Notes: generated by a model not told the origin, from the letters alone. 17,873 nt of DNA from Salinisphaeraceae bacterium UBA4764 (GCA_002403445.1 DHHU01000064.1:33763-51635), one strand, 5' to 3'. Shown: positions 1-8,426, counted from the first letter of the stretch. Made by a program: numbers and translations.

Positions 1-21
1 GAGTCATCAAGCTAGAGATAA

Positions 22-987
22 CTAATTCGGCCAGAGCCCCCGGATTGCCGCAATGCCTTGGGCGTTGTGGCAGCGCGCCGTTTCCCGGTCCTTGGGCATG
101 ACACCGCCGAGTGCATAAACCGGCAAAGCCTTGTCGCCGCGGTTCCAGAGCCACTCTGGCCAGCCCATGCCCACTACGCCAGGATGTGTTGATGTGGCCC
201 GGACCGGTGAGAGGGTTGCAAAATCAGCCCCTGCCTCGACGGCTTGTCCCAACTCAAAGGCGTTATGAGTTGATAGCGCAAACCATGAGTCAAGACTAAC
301 GGGCCGGCTTAATTCTTGTTTAAGGGCTTTGGCAGGCCAGTGCAGACCGGCCGCCCCCAGACGGTCGACCATGGCTGCATCACGATCGAGCATGACACTT
401 GCCCCTACACGCGCCGCTCGGGCTATAACCGATTCGGCCAATGCTTGGTAGGCGGTATCCGAAAGTTTAGGCTGGCGCAGCCGCAGCCAACGGATACCTG
501 TGGCCAGAGCCTTGTCCAGTCGGGCCAACCAGTCGGCCTCATCGACTGAGCCGGCCAGGGGCGGCGTCAGCAGATAATCCGTTGGCAATGCCAGCGCGTT
601 CAAAATGACCTCGGTTGCCGGCAGTGCCTTGGGATCCCGCATGGTAGCCGGTTGCACAAAACGCACGAGCTGACCTTCGCGACCATGCACCCGCCCTGCC
701 CAGTCTTCAACGACGAAAACATTCAAACGCACCGGCACCGCACCCAGCCCGTGCGCAAAACGAATCAACGGTCGCGCCCTTTGAACACGGATGCCCGCTT
801 CTTCATCGAGTTCACGTCCTAGCGCCTCACGGGCCGACTCACCGGCTTCGATTTTGCCGCCGGGAAATTCCCACTGTCCGGCACTGGTCTTGCCATCGGG
901 CCGGCACGCAACCAGAACCCGACCATGGCAATCCAAGGCCACACCAATGGCTACCTCCAGAGGCGATTGGCTTTGACTGTTGGACAC
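22..987 (-). CDS. mutT: Nudix hydrolase (MutT, 8-oxo-dGTP diphosphatase) fused to a thiamine-phosphate-synthase-like domain
   Basis: The product has 321 residues. The N-terminal half is a MutT-type Nudix hydrolase, a family that cleans 8-oxo-dGTP from the nucleotide pool. A complete Nudix box GX5EX7REUXEEXGU runs from G44 to I66 (E50, R58, E59, E62, E63, G65). The C-terminal half, from about residue 135, resembles a ThiE/TenI TIM barrel. It contains LRLRQ, a STHN segment near 240, a GADFATLSPV strand and YALGG near 292. This fusion is known in gammaproteobacterial MutT homologues; the ThiE-like half is not shown to be catalytic and may be a remnant or regulatory domain. The start is GTG. It follows the argJ stop by 14 bases on the same strand, so the gene probably ends a secA-argJ-mutT transcription unit. 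Identification of the Nudix half is firm; the role of the second half is uncertain. Confidence 0.93.
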   Translation of the reverse strand: MSNSQSQSPLEVAIGVALDCHGRVLVACRPDGKTSAGQWEFPGGKIEAGESAREALGRELDEEAGIRVQRARPLIRFAHGLGAVPVRLNVFVVEDWAGRVHGREGQLVRFVQPATMRDPKALPATEVILNALALPTDYLLTPPLAGSVDEADWLARLDKALATGIRWLRLRQPKLSDTAYQALAESVIARAARVGASVMLDRDAAMVDRLGAAGLHWPAKALKQELSRPVSLDSWFALSTHNAFELGQAVEAGADFATLSPVRATSTHPGVVGMGWPEWLWNRGDKALPVYALGGVMPKDRETARCHNAQGIAAIRGLWPN

Positions 988-1001
988 CTAAAACAGCTGA
1001 C

Positions 1002-2219
1002 TCAACTGCGATAATCGGCGTTGATACGCACGTACTCGTATGACAGGTCCGAAGTCCAGACTGTTGCGGATTCCTCGCCACGACCCAGATTAACCTTGAT
1101 GGTGTATTCAGACCGCGCCATGACAGCAGCGCCGTTGGCTTCGCGGTAGTCGGGGTCGAGACTGCCGCCTGTAACTACCGCCACATCATCCAGATGAATC
1201 GACACGTTGTCGACGGAAAGATCTTCCACCGGTCCGCGACCGACCGCGGCCAGAATCCGACCCCAGTTGGGGTCGCCGGCAAAGCAGGCGGTCTTGACCA
1301 ACGGCGAATGCGCGATGGTGAACGCCATCGCACGTGCTTCAGCGACGCTGGAAGCGCCATTGATCTGCAGCGTGATGAATCGCGTGGCGCCCTCGCCATC
1401 GCGCACGATAGCTTGCGCCAGTTCCTGGGCCAGGCTTGTCAGCGCCTCCACGAAAAGCCGCCAATCATCTTCCTCGTCGGTCCCAAGCCGCGGGCCGCGG
1501 GCCGTCGCTGCTAAGCAGAAAGCATCGTTGGTGGACGTGTCACCGTCCACTGAAATACAAGAAAACGATTGATCGTTCGCCTCTCGAATCGCGGCGTCGA
1601 GATCGGCTTGCGATACGCCCGCATCGGTTGCCGCAAACGCTAGCATAGTAGCCATGTCCGGGCGAATCATGCCCGAGCCCTTGGCTATACCGGTCAGCGT
1701 AACGGTTTGACCCTCTGCCGTGGTAATCTGACGCGAAGCGCCCTTAGCTGCAGTATCCGTGGTCATGATCGCACGCGCTGCGTCGAGCCAGCTGCCCGCG
1801 GCCTCCGTCTCGGCCAATCGATCGATCGCCGACAGCAAACGCTCCATGGGCAGCCGCTGCCCGATCACCCCGGTCGAAAAGGGCGCGACCTGTTGTGACG
1901 CCACGCCATAGACTTCAGCCACGCGGCGACAACATTCCCCAACATCGATCTCCCCTTGGCTTCCGACGCCGGCATTGGCGTTGCCGCTATTGACAAGCAG
2001 CATACGAACCGACCCCCGTTCGACCGCTTCTCGAGCGGCCCGGACCGGCGCCGCAGCGAAAGCGTTACGTGTGAACACGGCAGACACGACACTACCGGCA
2101 TCCAGTTGTAATAAGACCAAATCAGGCCGACCCGCCGCTTTGATCGCGGCATCCACGACCGCCCACTGTGCGCCGGATACTGGCAATAGATCATGGGGCT
2201 CAGTGAGATTAACAGCCAT
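1002..2219 (-). CDS. argJ: Bifunctional ornithine acetyltransferase / N-acetylglutamate synthase (ArgJ)
   Basis: The product has 405 residues, the usual ArgJ length. ArgJ transfers the acetyl group from N-acetylornithine to glutamate in the cyclic arginine pathway; bifunctional forms also use acetyl-CoA. Family motifs are present: LLVNSGNANA at 75-84, STGVIG at 115-120, and KGSGMIRPDMATML at 180-193. The precursor is expected to cleave itself between A190 and T191, making T191 the N-terminal nucleophile of the beta chain. Whether this copy has both activities cannot be read directly from sequence. The start is ATG. No strong Shine-Dalgarno is visible upstream. secA lies upstream on the same strand after a gap of about 230 bases, and mutT follows 14 bases downstream. 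Confidence 0.97.
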   Translation of the reverse strand: MAVNLTEPHDLLPVSGAQWAVVDAAIKAAGRPDLVLLQLDAGSVVSAVFTRNAFAAAPVRAAREAVERGSVRMLLVNSGNANAGVGSQGEIDVGECCRRVAEVYGVASQQVAPFSTGVIGQRLPMERLLSAIDRLAETEAAGSWLDAARAIMTTDTAAKGASRQITTAEGQTVTLTGIAKGSGMIRPDMATMLAFAATDAGVSQADLDAAIREANDQSFSCISVDGDTSTNDAFCLAATARGPRLGTDEEDDWRLFVEALTSLAQELAQAIVRDGEGATRFITLQINGASSVAEARAMAFTIAHSPLVKTACFAGDPNWGRILAAVGRGPVEDLSVDNVSIHLDDVAVVTGGSLDPDYREANGAAVMARSEYTIKVNLGRGEESATVWTSDLSYEYVRINADYRS

Positions 2220-2307
2220 TAGGTTCGGGACAGTAGTTCAATGAGCAGACATCCAATGAGAGGTGGTCCAGCAATAAGTGCAATTCGAAACTTGTCTTGA
2301 GCAGCTT

Positions 2308-2340
2308 AAAAGCCGACAAAACGGATTCTGTTTGGCTTTT
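2308..2340. terminator. Candidate terminator hairpin between secA and argJ
   Basis: The arms AAAAGCC (2308-2314) and GGCTTTT (2334-2340) are exact reverse complements, with a possible inner AAAC/GTTT pairing. The T-rich arm can supply the U-tract in either direction. It lies about 110 bases past the secA stop, where a secA terminator or attenuator would be expected. If it works as a strong terminator, argJ-mutT would need its own promoter, and I did not find a convincing one. The GC core is only three base pairs, so strength is doubtful. Confidence 0.4.
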
Positions 2341-2452
2341 AACCCAAGGGTGGCCTAGTCGCCACTGTATTTCTGTCTGTTTTAAGCCTGCGCACTCTTT
2401 CGTATTCAGTCCTTAAAACAATGTTGAAAAACTCGCGTCACGAAACAAGGAG

Positions 2453-5215
2453 TCAACCGCGCCCGTGGCAGTGTTTGTATTTCTTGCCAGAGCCACAGGG
2501 ACAAGGTTCATTGCGACCAATCTTGCGTCCATCCCGCACAATGGTTTCCGGCACAACGTCGGCGTCCTGCTCGCTTCCAGGCGGCGCACCGCTCCCGGGG
2601 CCGACTCCAGAACCTGCCGATACAGCCTCCGCTTCTGCCATTGCCGGATCGGTCGGTGCCGAAGCTTCGTCATGCTGAAAATTGAGATTGGCCTGCTGAC
2701 GGCGGCTGGCCTGTTCAGCGTCTTCGGAAATTTCTTCCGTAATTTGGCCGCGGGCCAGCACCGTGACGGTTTCGTGTTTCAAGCGCTCCAGCATGGTGTT
2801 GAACATTTCAAACGCTTCACGCTTGTATTCATTTTTCGGATCTTTCTGGGCAAAACCCCGCAAATGAATACCCTTGCGCAGGTAATCCATGGCCGCCAAA
2901 TGTTCTTGCCAGAGTGAATCGATCACCTGGAGCAATACCGCCTTCTCAACGTCGGCCACGATCTCGGGCCCCACCTCGGCCCGTTTGGCTTCATAGGCAT
3001 CCTTGAGGCGGGTGTCGATGCGCTCTCTCAAGCCTTCTTCGTCGAGTCCGGTTTCTTCGTCGAGCCATTGCTTAATCGGCAGATTCTGGCCGAAGTTGTG
3101 CTCGATAGCTTCTTCCAGCCCGGCAATGTCCCACTGTTCCTCGAGGGTTTCCGGCGGCACGTGTTCACTGATGATTTCGTCGACAACGTCCGACCAGATG
3201 TTGTCCACGATGTCACCGACATCGTCGGCATCCATAATTTCATTGCGCTGTTCATAGATGACTTGGCGCTGGTCGTTGGCGACATTGTCGTATTCGAGCA
3301 GCTGCTTGCGAATGTCAAAGTTGTGCGATTCGACCTTGCGCTGGGCGTTCTCGATGGCGCGAGTGACCCAACGGTGTTCGATGGCTTCACCTTCTTCCAG
3401 CCCCATGTTTTGGAGCATCGAGCGCAGACGGGGCGGCGTGAAAACGCGCATGAGGTTGTCTTCAAGCGACAGGTAAAAGCGCGAAGAGCCAGGATCGCCC
3501 TGACGCCCGGAGCGGCCGCGGAGCTGGTTGTCGACACGCCGTGATTCGTGGCGTTCCGAGCCAATTACAAGCAGTCCGCCAGCCTCGACCACCTGCTCGT
3601 AGGCTTTCTTGTATTCGTCTAAAACGCGCTGACGTCCAACTTCATCGCCTTCTTCGAGGGCGCTGAGTGCCAGATCGGAATTACCGCCGGGCACGATATC
3701 GGTACCTCGACCAGCCATGTTGGTGGCAATAGTAACAGCCGATGGCTGGCCCGCATCGGCGATGATCTGGGCCTCCCGCTCGTGTTGTTTGGCGTTTAAC
3801 ACTTCGTGCTTGATACCGCGTTTCTGCAGCAGGTCCGATAGTACTTCCGAAGCCTCGATGGACGCTGTACCGATCAACACCGGCTGGCCTTTTTCAGTGG
3901 CTTCTTGGGTCTCGTCGGCGATCGCGTTGAACTTTTCGTTCGCCGTCATGTAGATCTGGTCAGGGAGATCGGTTCGCCGCAACGGCCGATTGGTGGGGAT
4001 AACCACCACTTCCAGACCATAGATTGTCTGGAACTCGTAGGCTTCGGTATCGGCGGTGCCGGTCATGCCCGCCAATTTATCGTACATCCGGAAAAAGTTT
4101 TGGAACGTGATAGAGGCCAGCGTCTGATTCTCCTGCTGAATCGGCACGCCTTCCTTGGCTTCCATCGCCTGATGCAAACCATCCGACCAGCGCCGCCCTG
4201 GCATGGTCCGGCCCGTGAATTCGTCCACGATGACGATCTCGTTGTTCGAGACAATGTAATCGACGTTGTTTTGATACAGGGTACGCGCCCGGAGTGCTGC
4301 GTTCATGTGGTGCATGAGCGCGATATTGTTGGCGTCGTACAGGCTATCTTCCGCACCCAGAAGACCGGCCTCCTGAAGCAATTGCTCGACGTGCTCGTGA
4401 CCTTCTTCGGTGAGATAGACCTGTTTATCTTTTTCTTCTTTCCAGTAGTCGCCTGGCCCCTCTTCCTCAGTCTGTTCAGTGAGATATCCAACCAGCGGAT
4501 CGATCTTGCGACAAATATCCGGATCTTCGTCGGTAGGCCCGGAAATGATCAAAGGCGTGCGCGCCTCATCAATGAGAATCGAGTCCACTTCGTCAATGAT
4601 CGCGTAGTGAAGACCGCGCTGGACGCGATCCTCGGGCGAGAACGCCATGTTGTCGCGCAGATAATCGAAGCCAAATTCGTTATTGGTACCGTAGGTTACG
4701 TCGGCGGCGTAAGCCGCGCGTTTTTCGTCCTGATCCTGACCGGAGTAGATGACCCCAACTGTAAGACCAAGAAAGCCATAGAGCTGGCCCATCCATTCGG
4801 CGTCGCGCGATGCCAAGTAGTCGTTAACGGTCACAATATGCACGCCTTCGCCCGTCAAGGCATTGAGATAGACGGCAAGCGTGGCAACCAATGTCTTACC
4901 TTCGCCGGTTTTCATTTCGGCAATCTTGCCTTGATGCAGTACCGCACCGCCCACGATCTGCACGTCAAAATGCCGCATGCCCACGGTTCGCTTGGCGGCT
5001 TCTCGAACCACGGCGAAGGCCTCGTCACGCAAGTCGTCCAGGGTTTCCTTGCCCTCAAGCCGCCGGCGGAATTCCTCGGTCTTGGCCGCCAGTTCGGCGT
5101 CGGACAACCCTTCCAGCTTGGGCTCGAGCTTATTGACCGCGTCGACATCCTTGTGAAGTTTTTTCACAATGCGGTCGTTGCGGCTGCCGATCAGTCGAGT
5201 AATTATGTTAGCCAT
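2453..5215 (-). CDS. secA: Preprotein translocase ATPase subunit SecA
   Basis: SecA is the ATPase motor that pushes unfolded preproteins through SecYEG at the cytoplasmic membrane. I chose the ATG at 5215 (920 residues) because MANIITRLIGSRNDR matches the usual SecA N-terminus. An in-frame ATG at 5245 would add ten unconserved residues. Neither start has a clear Shine-Dalgarno. In this numbering Walker A is MKTGEGKT at 101-108. It is followed by the DEVDSILIDEARTPL segment and the GRGTDI motif of the second nucleotide-binding domain. The protein ends with the zinc-binding tail CPCGSGKKYKHC (CXCX8CH), which binds SecB and lipid. The segment usually read as GRGTDIVLGGN is GRGTDIVPGGN here. No secM-like leader gene precedes it; dciA is divergent upstream. 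Confidence 0.98.
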   Translation of the reverse strand: MANIITRLIGSRNDRIVKKLHKDVDAVNKLEPKLEGLSDAELAAKTEEFRRRLEGKETLDDLRDEAFAVVREAAKRTVGMRHFDVQIVGGAVLHQGKIAEMKTGEGKTLVATLAVYLNALTGEGVHIVTVNDYLASRDAEWMGQLYGFLGLTVGVIYSGQDQDEKRAAYAADVTYGTNNEFGFDYLRDNMAFSPEDRVQRGLHYAIIDEVDSILIDEARTPLIISGPTDEDPDICRKIDPLVGYLTEQTEEEGPGDYWKEEKDKQVYLTEEGHEHVEQLLQEAGLLGAEDSLYDANNIALMHHMNAALRARTLYQNNVDYIVSNNEIVIVDEFTGRTMPGRRWSDGLHQAMEAKEGVPIQQENQTLASITFQNFFRMYDKLAGMTGTADTEAYEFQTIYGLEVVVIPTNRPLRRTDLPDQIYMTANEKFNAIADETQEATEKGQPVLIGTASIEASEVLSDLLQKRGIKHEVLNAKQHEREAQIIADAGQPSAVTIATNMAGRGTDIVPGGNSDLALSALEEGDEVGRQRVLDEYKKAYEQVVEAGGLLVIGSERHESRRVDNQLRGRSGRQGDPGSSRFYLSLEDNLMRVFTPPRLRSMLQNMGLEEGEAIEHRWVTRAIENAQRKVESHNFDIRKQLLEYDNVANDQRQVIYEQRNEIMDADDVGDIVDNIWSDVVDEIISEHVPPETLEEQWDIAGLEEAIEHNFGQNLPIKQWLDEETGLDEEGLRERIDTRLKDAYEAKRAEVGPEIVADVEKAVLLQVIDSLWQEHLAAMDYLRKGIHLRGFAQKDPKNEYKREAFEMFNTMLERLKHETVTVLARGQITEEISEDAEQASRRQQANLNFQHDEASAPTDPAMAEAEAVSAGSGVGPGSGAPPGSEQDADVVPETIVRDGRKIGRNEPCPCGSGKKYKHCHGRG

Positions 5216-5239
5216 GCACGTGCAAACTGTTGAGAAAGA

Positions 5240-5255
5240 CGGCATACGTATGCCG
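5240..5255. promoter_or_regulatory. Perfect 16-bp palindrome in the secA-dciA intergenic region
   Basis: CGGCATAC is followed directly by its reverse complement GTATGCCG, giving a gapless two-fold symmetric site. It lies 25 bases upstream of the chosen secA ATG and about 80 bases upstream of dciA. It could be a dimeric repressor site acting on both genes. A palindrome with no loop is less likely to be a stable RNA hairpin. I did not recognise a known operator. Confidence 0.45.
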
Positions 5256-5337
5256 GAGATATGACTTAATGATAACTTAGCCGCCTTACCGGTTTCATGC
5301 CTGTAGCTACTTGGCGACGGGCGGATCTTTTAGTGGT

Positions 5338-5796
5338 ATGACGCCAACAAGCAGACCGCGTTCCATTCAGGCCGTGCTTTATGCCGCGAGTGACCGGATG
5401 GGCCACACTCTCAAGCGGGTGAATTATCTGCGGCAGATCCATGCCGTGGTGCTGGAGGCGCTTCCCCCGGAATTGGCCGGCCAAGTCCACACTGCCGCGT
5501 ATGAACGCGCGCAGCTGACATTACATGTGGCCAATGGTTCATTGGCGACGAGGCTACGCTATATGCAGCCGCAGATCGCCAGAGCACTGGCACGCCAACG
5601 CAAATTGCCACTAGACGGTTTGGAAGTCCGGGTTCGTCCCGGCGAGTTTGACCCACCAACCCCGGCACGACCGCGTCTTCAATTCCCCGATCGCGTAGCT
5701 GATCAAATGCACTCGATCGCCGAAGGCATTGAATATCGACCCTTAGCCGATGCGCTCAAGCGTCTTGCCGCGTCCGGTCGCGAGAACTCCGAATGA
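5338..5796 (+). CDS. dciA: DUF721-family protein, DciA-type DnaB helicase loader/operator
   Basis: The frame opens at 5311, but the ATG at 5338 (152 residues, beginning MTPTSRPRSIQ) gives a typical DciA length and start. The DUF721 core is visible as a helical region with LRQIHAVVLEALPPELA, then LTLHVANGSLATRLRYMQPQI, where the LxV.....LRY.Q pattern is typical. DciA proteins associate with the replicative helicase DnaB and are thought to take the loader role in bacteria lacking DnaC/DnaI. The gene is divergent from secA; in many gammaproteobacteria a DUF721 gene sits in the same lpxC-secA neighbourhood. Family assignment is good; function comes from the family only. Confidence 0.82.
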   Translation: MTPTSRPRSIQAVLYAASDRMGHTLKRVNYLRQIHAVVLEALPPELAGQVHTAAYERAQLTLHVANGSLATRLRYMQPQIARALARQRKLPLDGLEVRVRPGEFDPPTPARPRLQFPDRVADQMHSIAEGIEYRPLADALKRLAASGRENSE

Positions 5797-5875
5797 GGCC
5801 TGCATCATTCACGGGCTTGTCCTAAGCACACCGGCGCCAATGACTGAATCAAATATCGCTTGTGTGCCGGAGTAG

Positions 5876-6310
5876 CTAAATGCCTTCAATCTGCTGTTTT
5901 TGTCCGCAATTAGCATCGTAAATAGCCTGAGCATAATGCTCGAACTGCGACAGATATTGCCAACTGATCGCTCGCACAACAGTCAGATTCCACTGTTGAT
6001 AACTAAACAATGCCACAGTAAGAATCTGCTGCCGACTTAGGCGCGCTTCAAAGCGCTTGTCAATCGAACCGGCTTGGGCAAGATCGTCGAGCGCTTCCGC
6101 CCCTACAGACAGGTGGTGGCCTGTCCTGTCAGGCGAGCCCATAGGTTGCGCGCATCCATGCAAATCTGAACGCCGCGGTTCAAGTTCAGAACATCCTGCC
6201 GATCCGGATCGACCTCCAGCTCAGCCAACGCCACTGCTCGGCTTGTCTGTCATCCATGACAGACAGTGCCGGAGCGGCTCCAGCTTGATTTCTAGGATTC
6301 GCTCAGCCAC
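5876..6310 (-). pseudogene. Decayed HEPN toxin (HepT/DUF86 family) of a HEPN-MNT toxin-antitoxin pair
   Basis: Three segments assemble into a HepT-like protein. From a GTG at 6310 the first frame reads VAERILEIKLEPLRHCL, the usual HepT N-terminus, and meets TGA at 6221-6223. A second frame over about 6235-6115 gives DRQDVLNLNRGVQICMD, matching the family's QDxxxLNLxRAVQxCxD block. The first frame then resumes with ALDDLAQAGSIDKRFEARL and YQQWNLTVVRAISWQYLSQF, matching the HepT C-terminus. The HEPN RNase motif (family R-N-I-A-V-H) aligns with L-T-V-A-L-F, so both the catalytic Arg and His are gone. The gene therefore cannot encode an active toxin. It lies directly downstream of the equally decayed mntA, in the usual antitoxin-toxin order for this arrangement. 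Confidence 0.83.
6244..6265. repeat. Inverted repeat with 10-bp perfect arms
   Basis: The arms TGTCTGTCAT and ATGACAGACA flank a two-base CC spacer, within the 5' part of the decayed hepT. The symmetry is exact. A role is not evident; it may have arisen during decay or be an old binding site. Confidence 0.5.
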
Positions 6311-6312
6311 CC

Positions 6313-6702
6313 CTAGCGACGCATCTGGAGTATACGATCGTAGTGGGGAAGAAAATCGGCGCCGTCGATTAGAATGCGAGTAAGGTAATCGCTATAGAGT
6401 TAGCATCGCCTTGAAATACCACGCGGCCGGTGGGCAACACCTAACTCGACACGATGATTCAGGGCGGTGGATAGATCAACCAGATCCATTGGCCGCCCAA
6501 ATTTTTCAGCCAGCAGAGTCATGAGTTCGCAGACTCATTCGGCGCTGTGCGACGTATGACCGCGCACGGGAACATCGAAATCACTTTCCACGGTCAAGCA
6601 CGCGCTGGCCGACGGACCGCACAAGATTTCGAGTCGAATGCCCGGCTGGTCTTTCAACTCCGCCTCCAGAGCATTCGCGATAATATCCAGACCGCTACTC
6701 AA
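6313..6702 (-). pseudogene. Decayed MNT-fold nucleotidyltransferase antitoxin (MntA type)
   Basis: From a TTG at 6702 the frame reads as an MntA-like minimal nucleotidyltransferase: IRLEILCGPSASACLTVESDFDV, then LLAEKFGRPMDLVDLSTAL. TGA at 6535-6537 and TAA at 6400-6402 interrupt it. After a frame change the family's C-terminal signature ADFLPHYDRIL appears, ending in TAG at 6313-6315. The catalytic GSX10DXD motif is at codons 29-43 with exact spacing, but the Ser is now Pro (G29, P30, D41, D43). Intact MntA proteins AMPylate the partner HepT to silence it. The start lies only 5 bases past the ABC exporter stop, so no room for an own promoter is left. That suggests arrival of the neighbouring cluster cut its upstream region. 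Confidence 0.83.
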
Positions 6703-6707
6703 GGCCT

Positions 6708-8426
6708 TTACCCGTTACCCACCGCCGCGAGTTGGTTTTCCCGACGCGTCGCCCGACCGCCGCGTATTTCGTAGACATGGTCGGCCAGTTCTGTGAAAGT
6801 CGGACGGTGCGATATCGACAAAATAGTATATTCGTGGCCCAAGTCACGCAGAGTTTCGCTTACGGCGGCCTCGGTTTCCGGATCTAGGGCGCTGGTGGCC
6901 TCGTCAAGTATCAACAAGCGGGGGCTGTGCGCCAAGGCGCGTGCGATAACGATACGCTGACGCTGCCCGCCGGAAAACCGGCTACCGTGCTCACCTACGT
7001 CGGCGTTCACACCGTTTGGCAGCTGTTCAATGAAATCCCAGGCGCCGGATTTTTTCAATGCCCAGACGGCGTCGGCTTCGCTAATGTCCGGATTGCCGAC
7101 GGCAACATTGGCCAAAATCGTGTCGTGCAGCAGCGTGGTGTCCTGTGGCACGTATCCGATCATGCCGCGCCAGGCCCGAATATCCAGATCATCGATCGGA
7201 ACACCGTCGATCTCGATGCGACCTGTATCAGCCCGCAACAACCCGATAATCAGGTCAACCACCGTGGTCTTACCGGCGCCCGATTCCCCAACCAGCGAAA
7301 CCACACCGCCCGCCGGAATCCACAAGTCGAGATGGTGCAATACGCTTTGGTCGCCATAGCCAAAGCCCACACCAATGAATTCAACGCCCTGAGTTAATGT
7401 TGGCTGGCGCAGTCCAAAGCCCGGCTCGTAAGCTTTTTCGGCCTCGGCGATAGACGCCTGCATCGACCAGTAGAACGACTCGCTGACCACCAGTTGCTGA
7501 TATTGCTGCTGCAACTTCGAAAGATTGGTGAGCATCCGCGCCAGCACCACAACAAGGACCATCACTTCAGGGAGTTTCAAGTTCCAAGTCACCAGCGCTA
7601 GCACCACCCCCCCCACCAAAAGCAATCCGGTCAGAAACTCCTGCATCTGCTTGAGAGCATGCTTGCTCAATACCTGCTTGCGCAGGGCCTTGTTGAGACG
7701 CCGCGTCTGGCGCTGGAGCAATGCGTCCATCTCGGACTCCCGCGCCATCGACTTTAAGGGCTTGAGCGAAGCCAGCGAATCGGTAAGCAGTGACAACAGC
7801 GAGCGGAACATGAGCTGCTGTTTCGAACCGGCTTTGCGCGACATGCTCACGAAAACACGGAGTGAGCCAAATATCGCCGCACCAGCAACCACAGCCAGTA
7901 CAGCCGCCCGCCAGTTGACCAGAAGTGCAACTACCAGAAAGACAACCGCTTGCGCCAAGGTGGCCGTCAACCGAGCGCCGCTCAGAAAAGCATCGGCGCT
8001 GCGAGTGGCTTCGGTCGACACCGTATTGGCTAGGCCACCCGAGCGCTGTTGCAGAAAATAGGTCCAGCGCGAGTTCGACAGCGCGTGCAGAAACCGCAGC
8101 CGCATGTCGGTAGCAATCATTGCCACTGTATAGCCCACCTGAAGATAGGCGAAGACCGCCAACGCTGTTTTGATGATCAGACCCATCACGATTAAGGCGA
8201 CCAGCACCCCCAGCGTCGGCGCCAGACCAAAGAACGCTAGAATATCCGAGACTGCTCGCGAAGCACCACTGTCACCCATGCTGCCCGCGGTACTTTTGGC
8301 CATGGTAAGCAGTGGCAACAGCGTGGTCAGCGTCAACCCCTCACCCAACCCGGCGACGATCAGACTCAGCGCTACAACGATGCACTGCTTCGGGTATTGA
8401 CGGATAAACGATTTCAGTACGCCCAA
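6708..8426 (-). CDS. ABC exporter, fused permease and ATPase (MsbA/lipid-or-glycan flippase type)
   Basis: The product has 572 residues, a half-transporter expected to act as a homodimer in the inner membrane. The N-terminal 300 residues hold about six membrane spans (near 15-42, 70-95, 155-190 and 262-300 as clear hydrophobic blocks). The ATPase domain has Walker A GESGAGKT at 380-387, Q-loop YVPQ at 425-428, signature FSGGQ at 484-488, Walker B LLILDE at 504-509 and switch His540. All catalytic parts are intact. The start is TTG, because an in-frame TAA lies just upstream and no ATG fits the conserved N-terminus. No good Shine-Dalgarno is seen. Next to deacetylase and glycosyltransferase genes it probably moves a lipid-linked glycan or glycolipid, but the substrate cannot be read from sequence. 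Confidence 0.9.
   Translation of the reverse strand: MGVLKSFIRQYPKQCIVVALSLIVAGLGEGLTLTTLLPLLTMAKSTAGSMGDSGASRAVSDILAFFGLAPTLGVLVALIVMGLIIKTALAVFAYLQVGYTVAMIATDMRLRFLHALSNSRWTYFLQQRSGGLANTVSTEATRSADAFLSGARLTATLAQAVVFLVVALLVNWRAAVLAVVAGAAIFGSLRVFVSMSRKAGSKQQLMFRSLLSLLTDSLASLKPLKSMARESEMDALLQRQTRRLNKALRKQVLSKHALKQMQEFLTGLLLVGGVVLALVTWNLKLPEVMVLVVVLARMLTNLSKLQQQYQQLVVSESFYWSMQASIAEAEKAYEPGFGLRQPTLTQGVEFIGVGFGYGDQSVLHHLDLWIPAGGVVSLVGESGAGKTTVVDLIIGLLRADTGRIEIDGVPIDDLDIRAWRGMIGYVPQDTTLLHDTILANVAVGNPDISEADAVWALKKSGAWDFIEQLPNGVNADVGEHGSRFSGGQRQRIVIARALAHSPRLLILDEATSALDPETEAAVSETLRDLGHEYTILSISHRPTFTELADHVYEIRGGRATRRENQLAAVGNG

Noticed and set aside
3905..5233. A 442-codon open frame on the plus strand
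   Set aside because: It is antisense to secA, whose protein is fully conserved; the open frame is a by-product of secA codon use.
5246..5330. A secM-like arrest leader gene upstream of secA
   Set aside because: There is no short minus-strand coding frame with an arrest-like C-terminus before secA; dciA is divergent instead.
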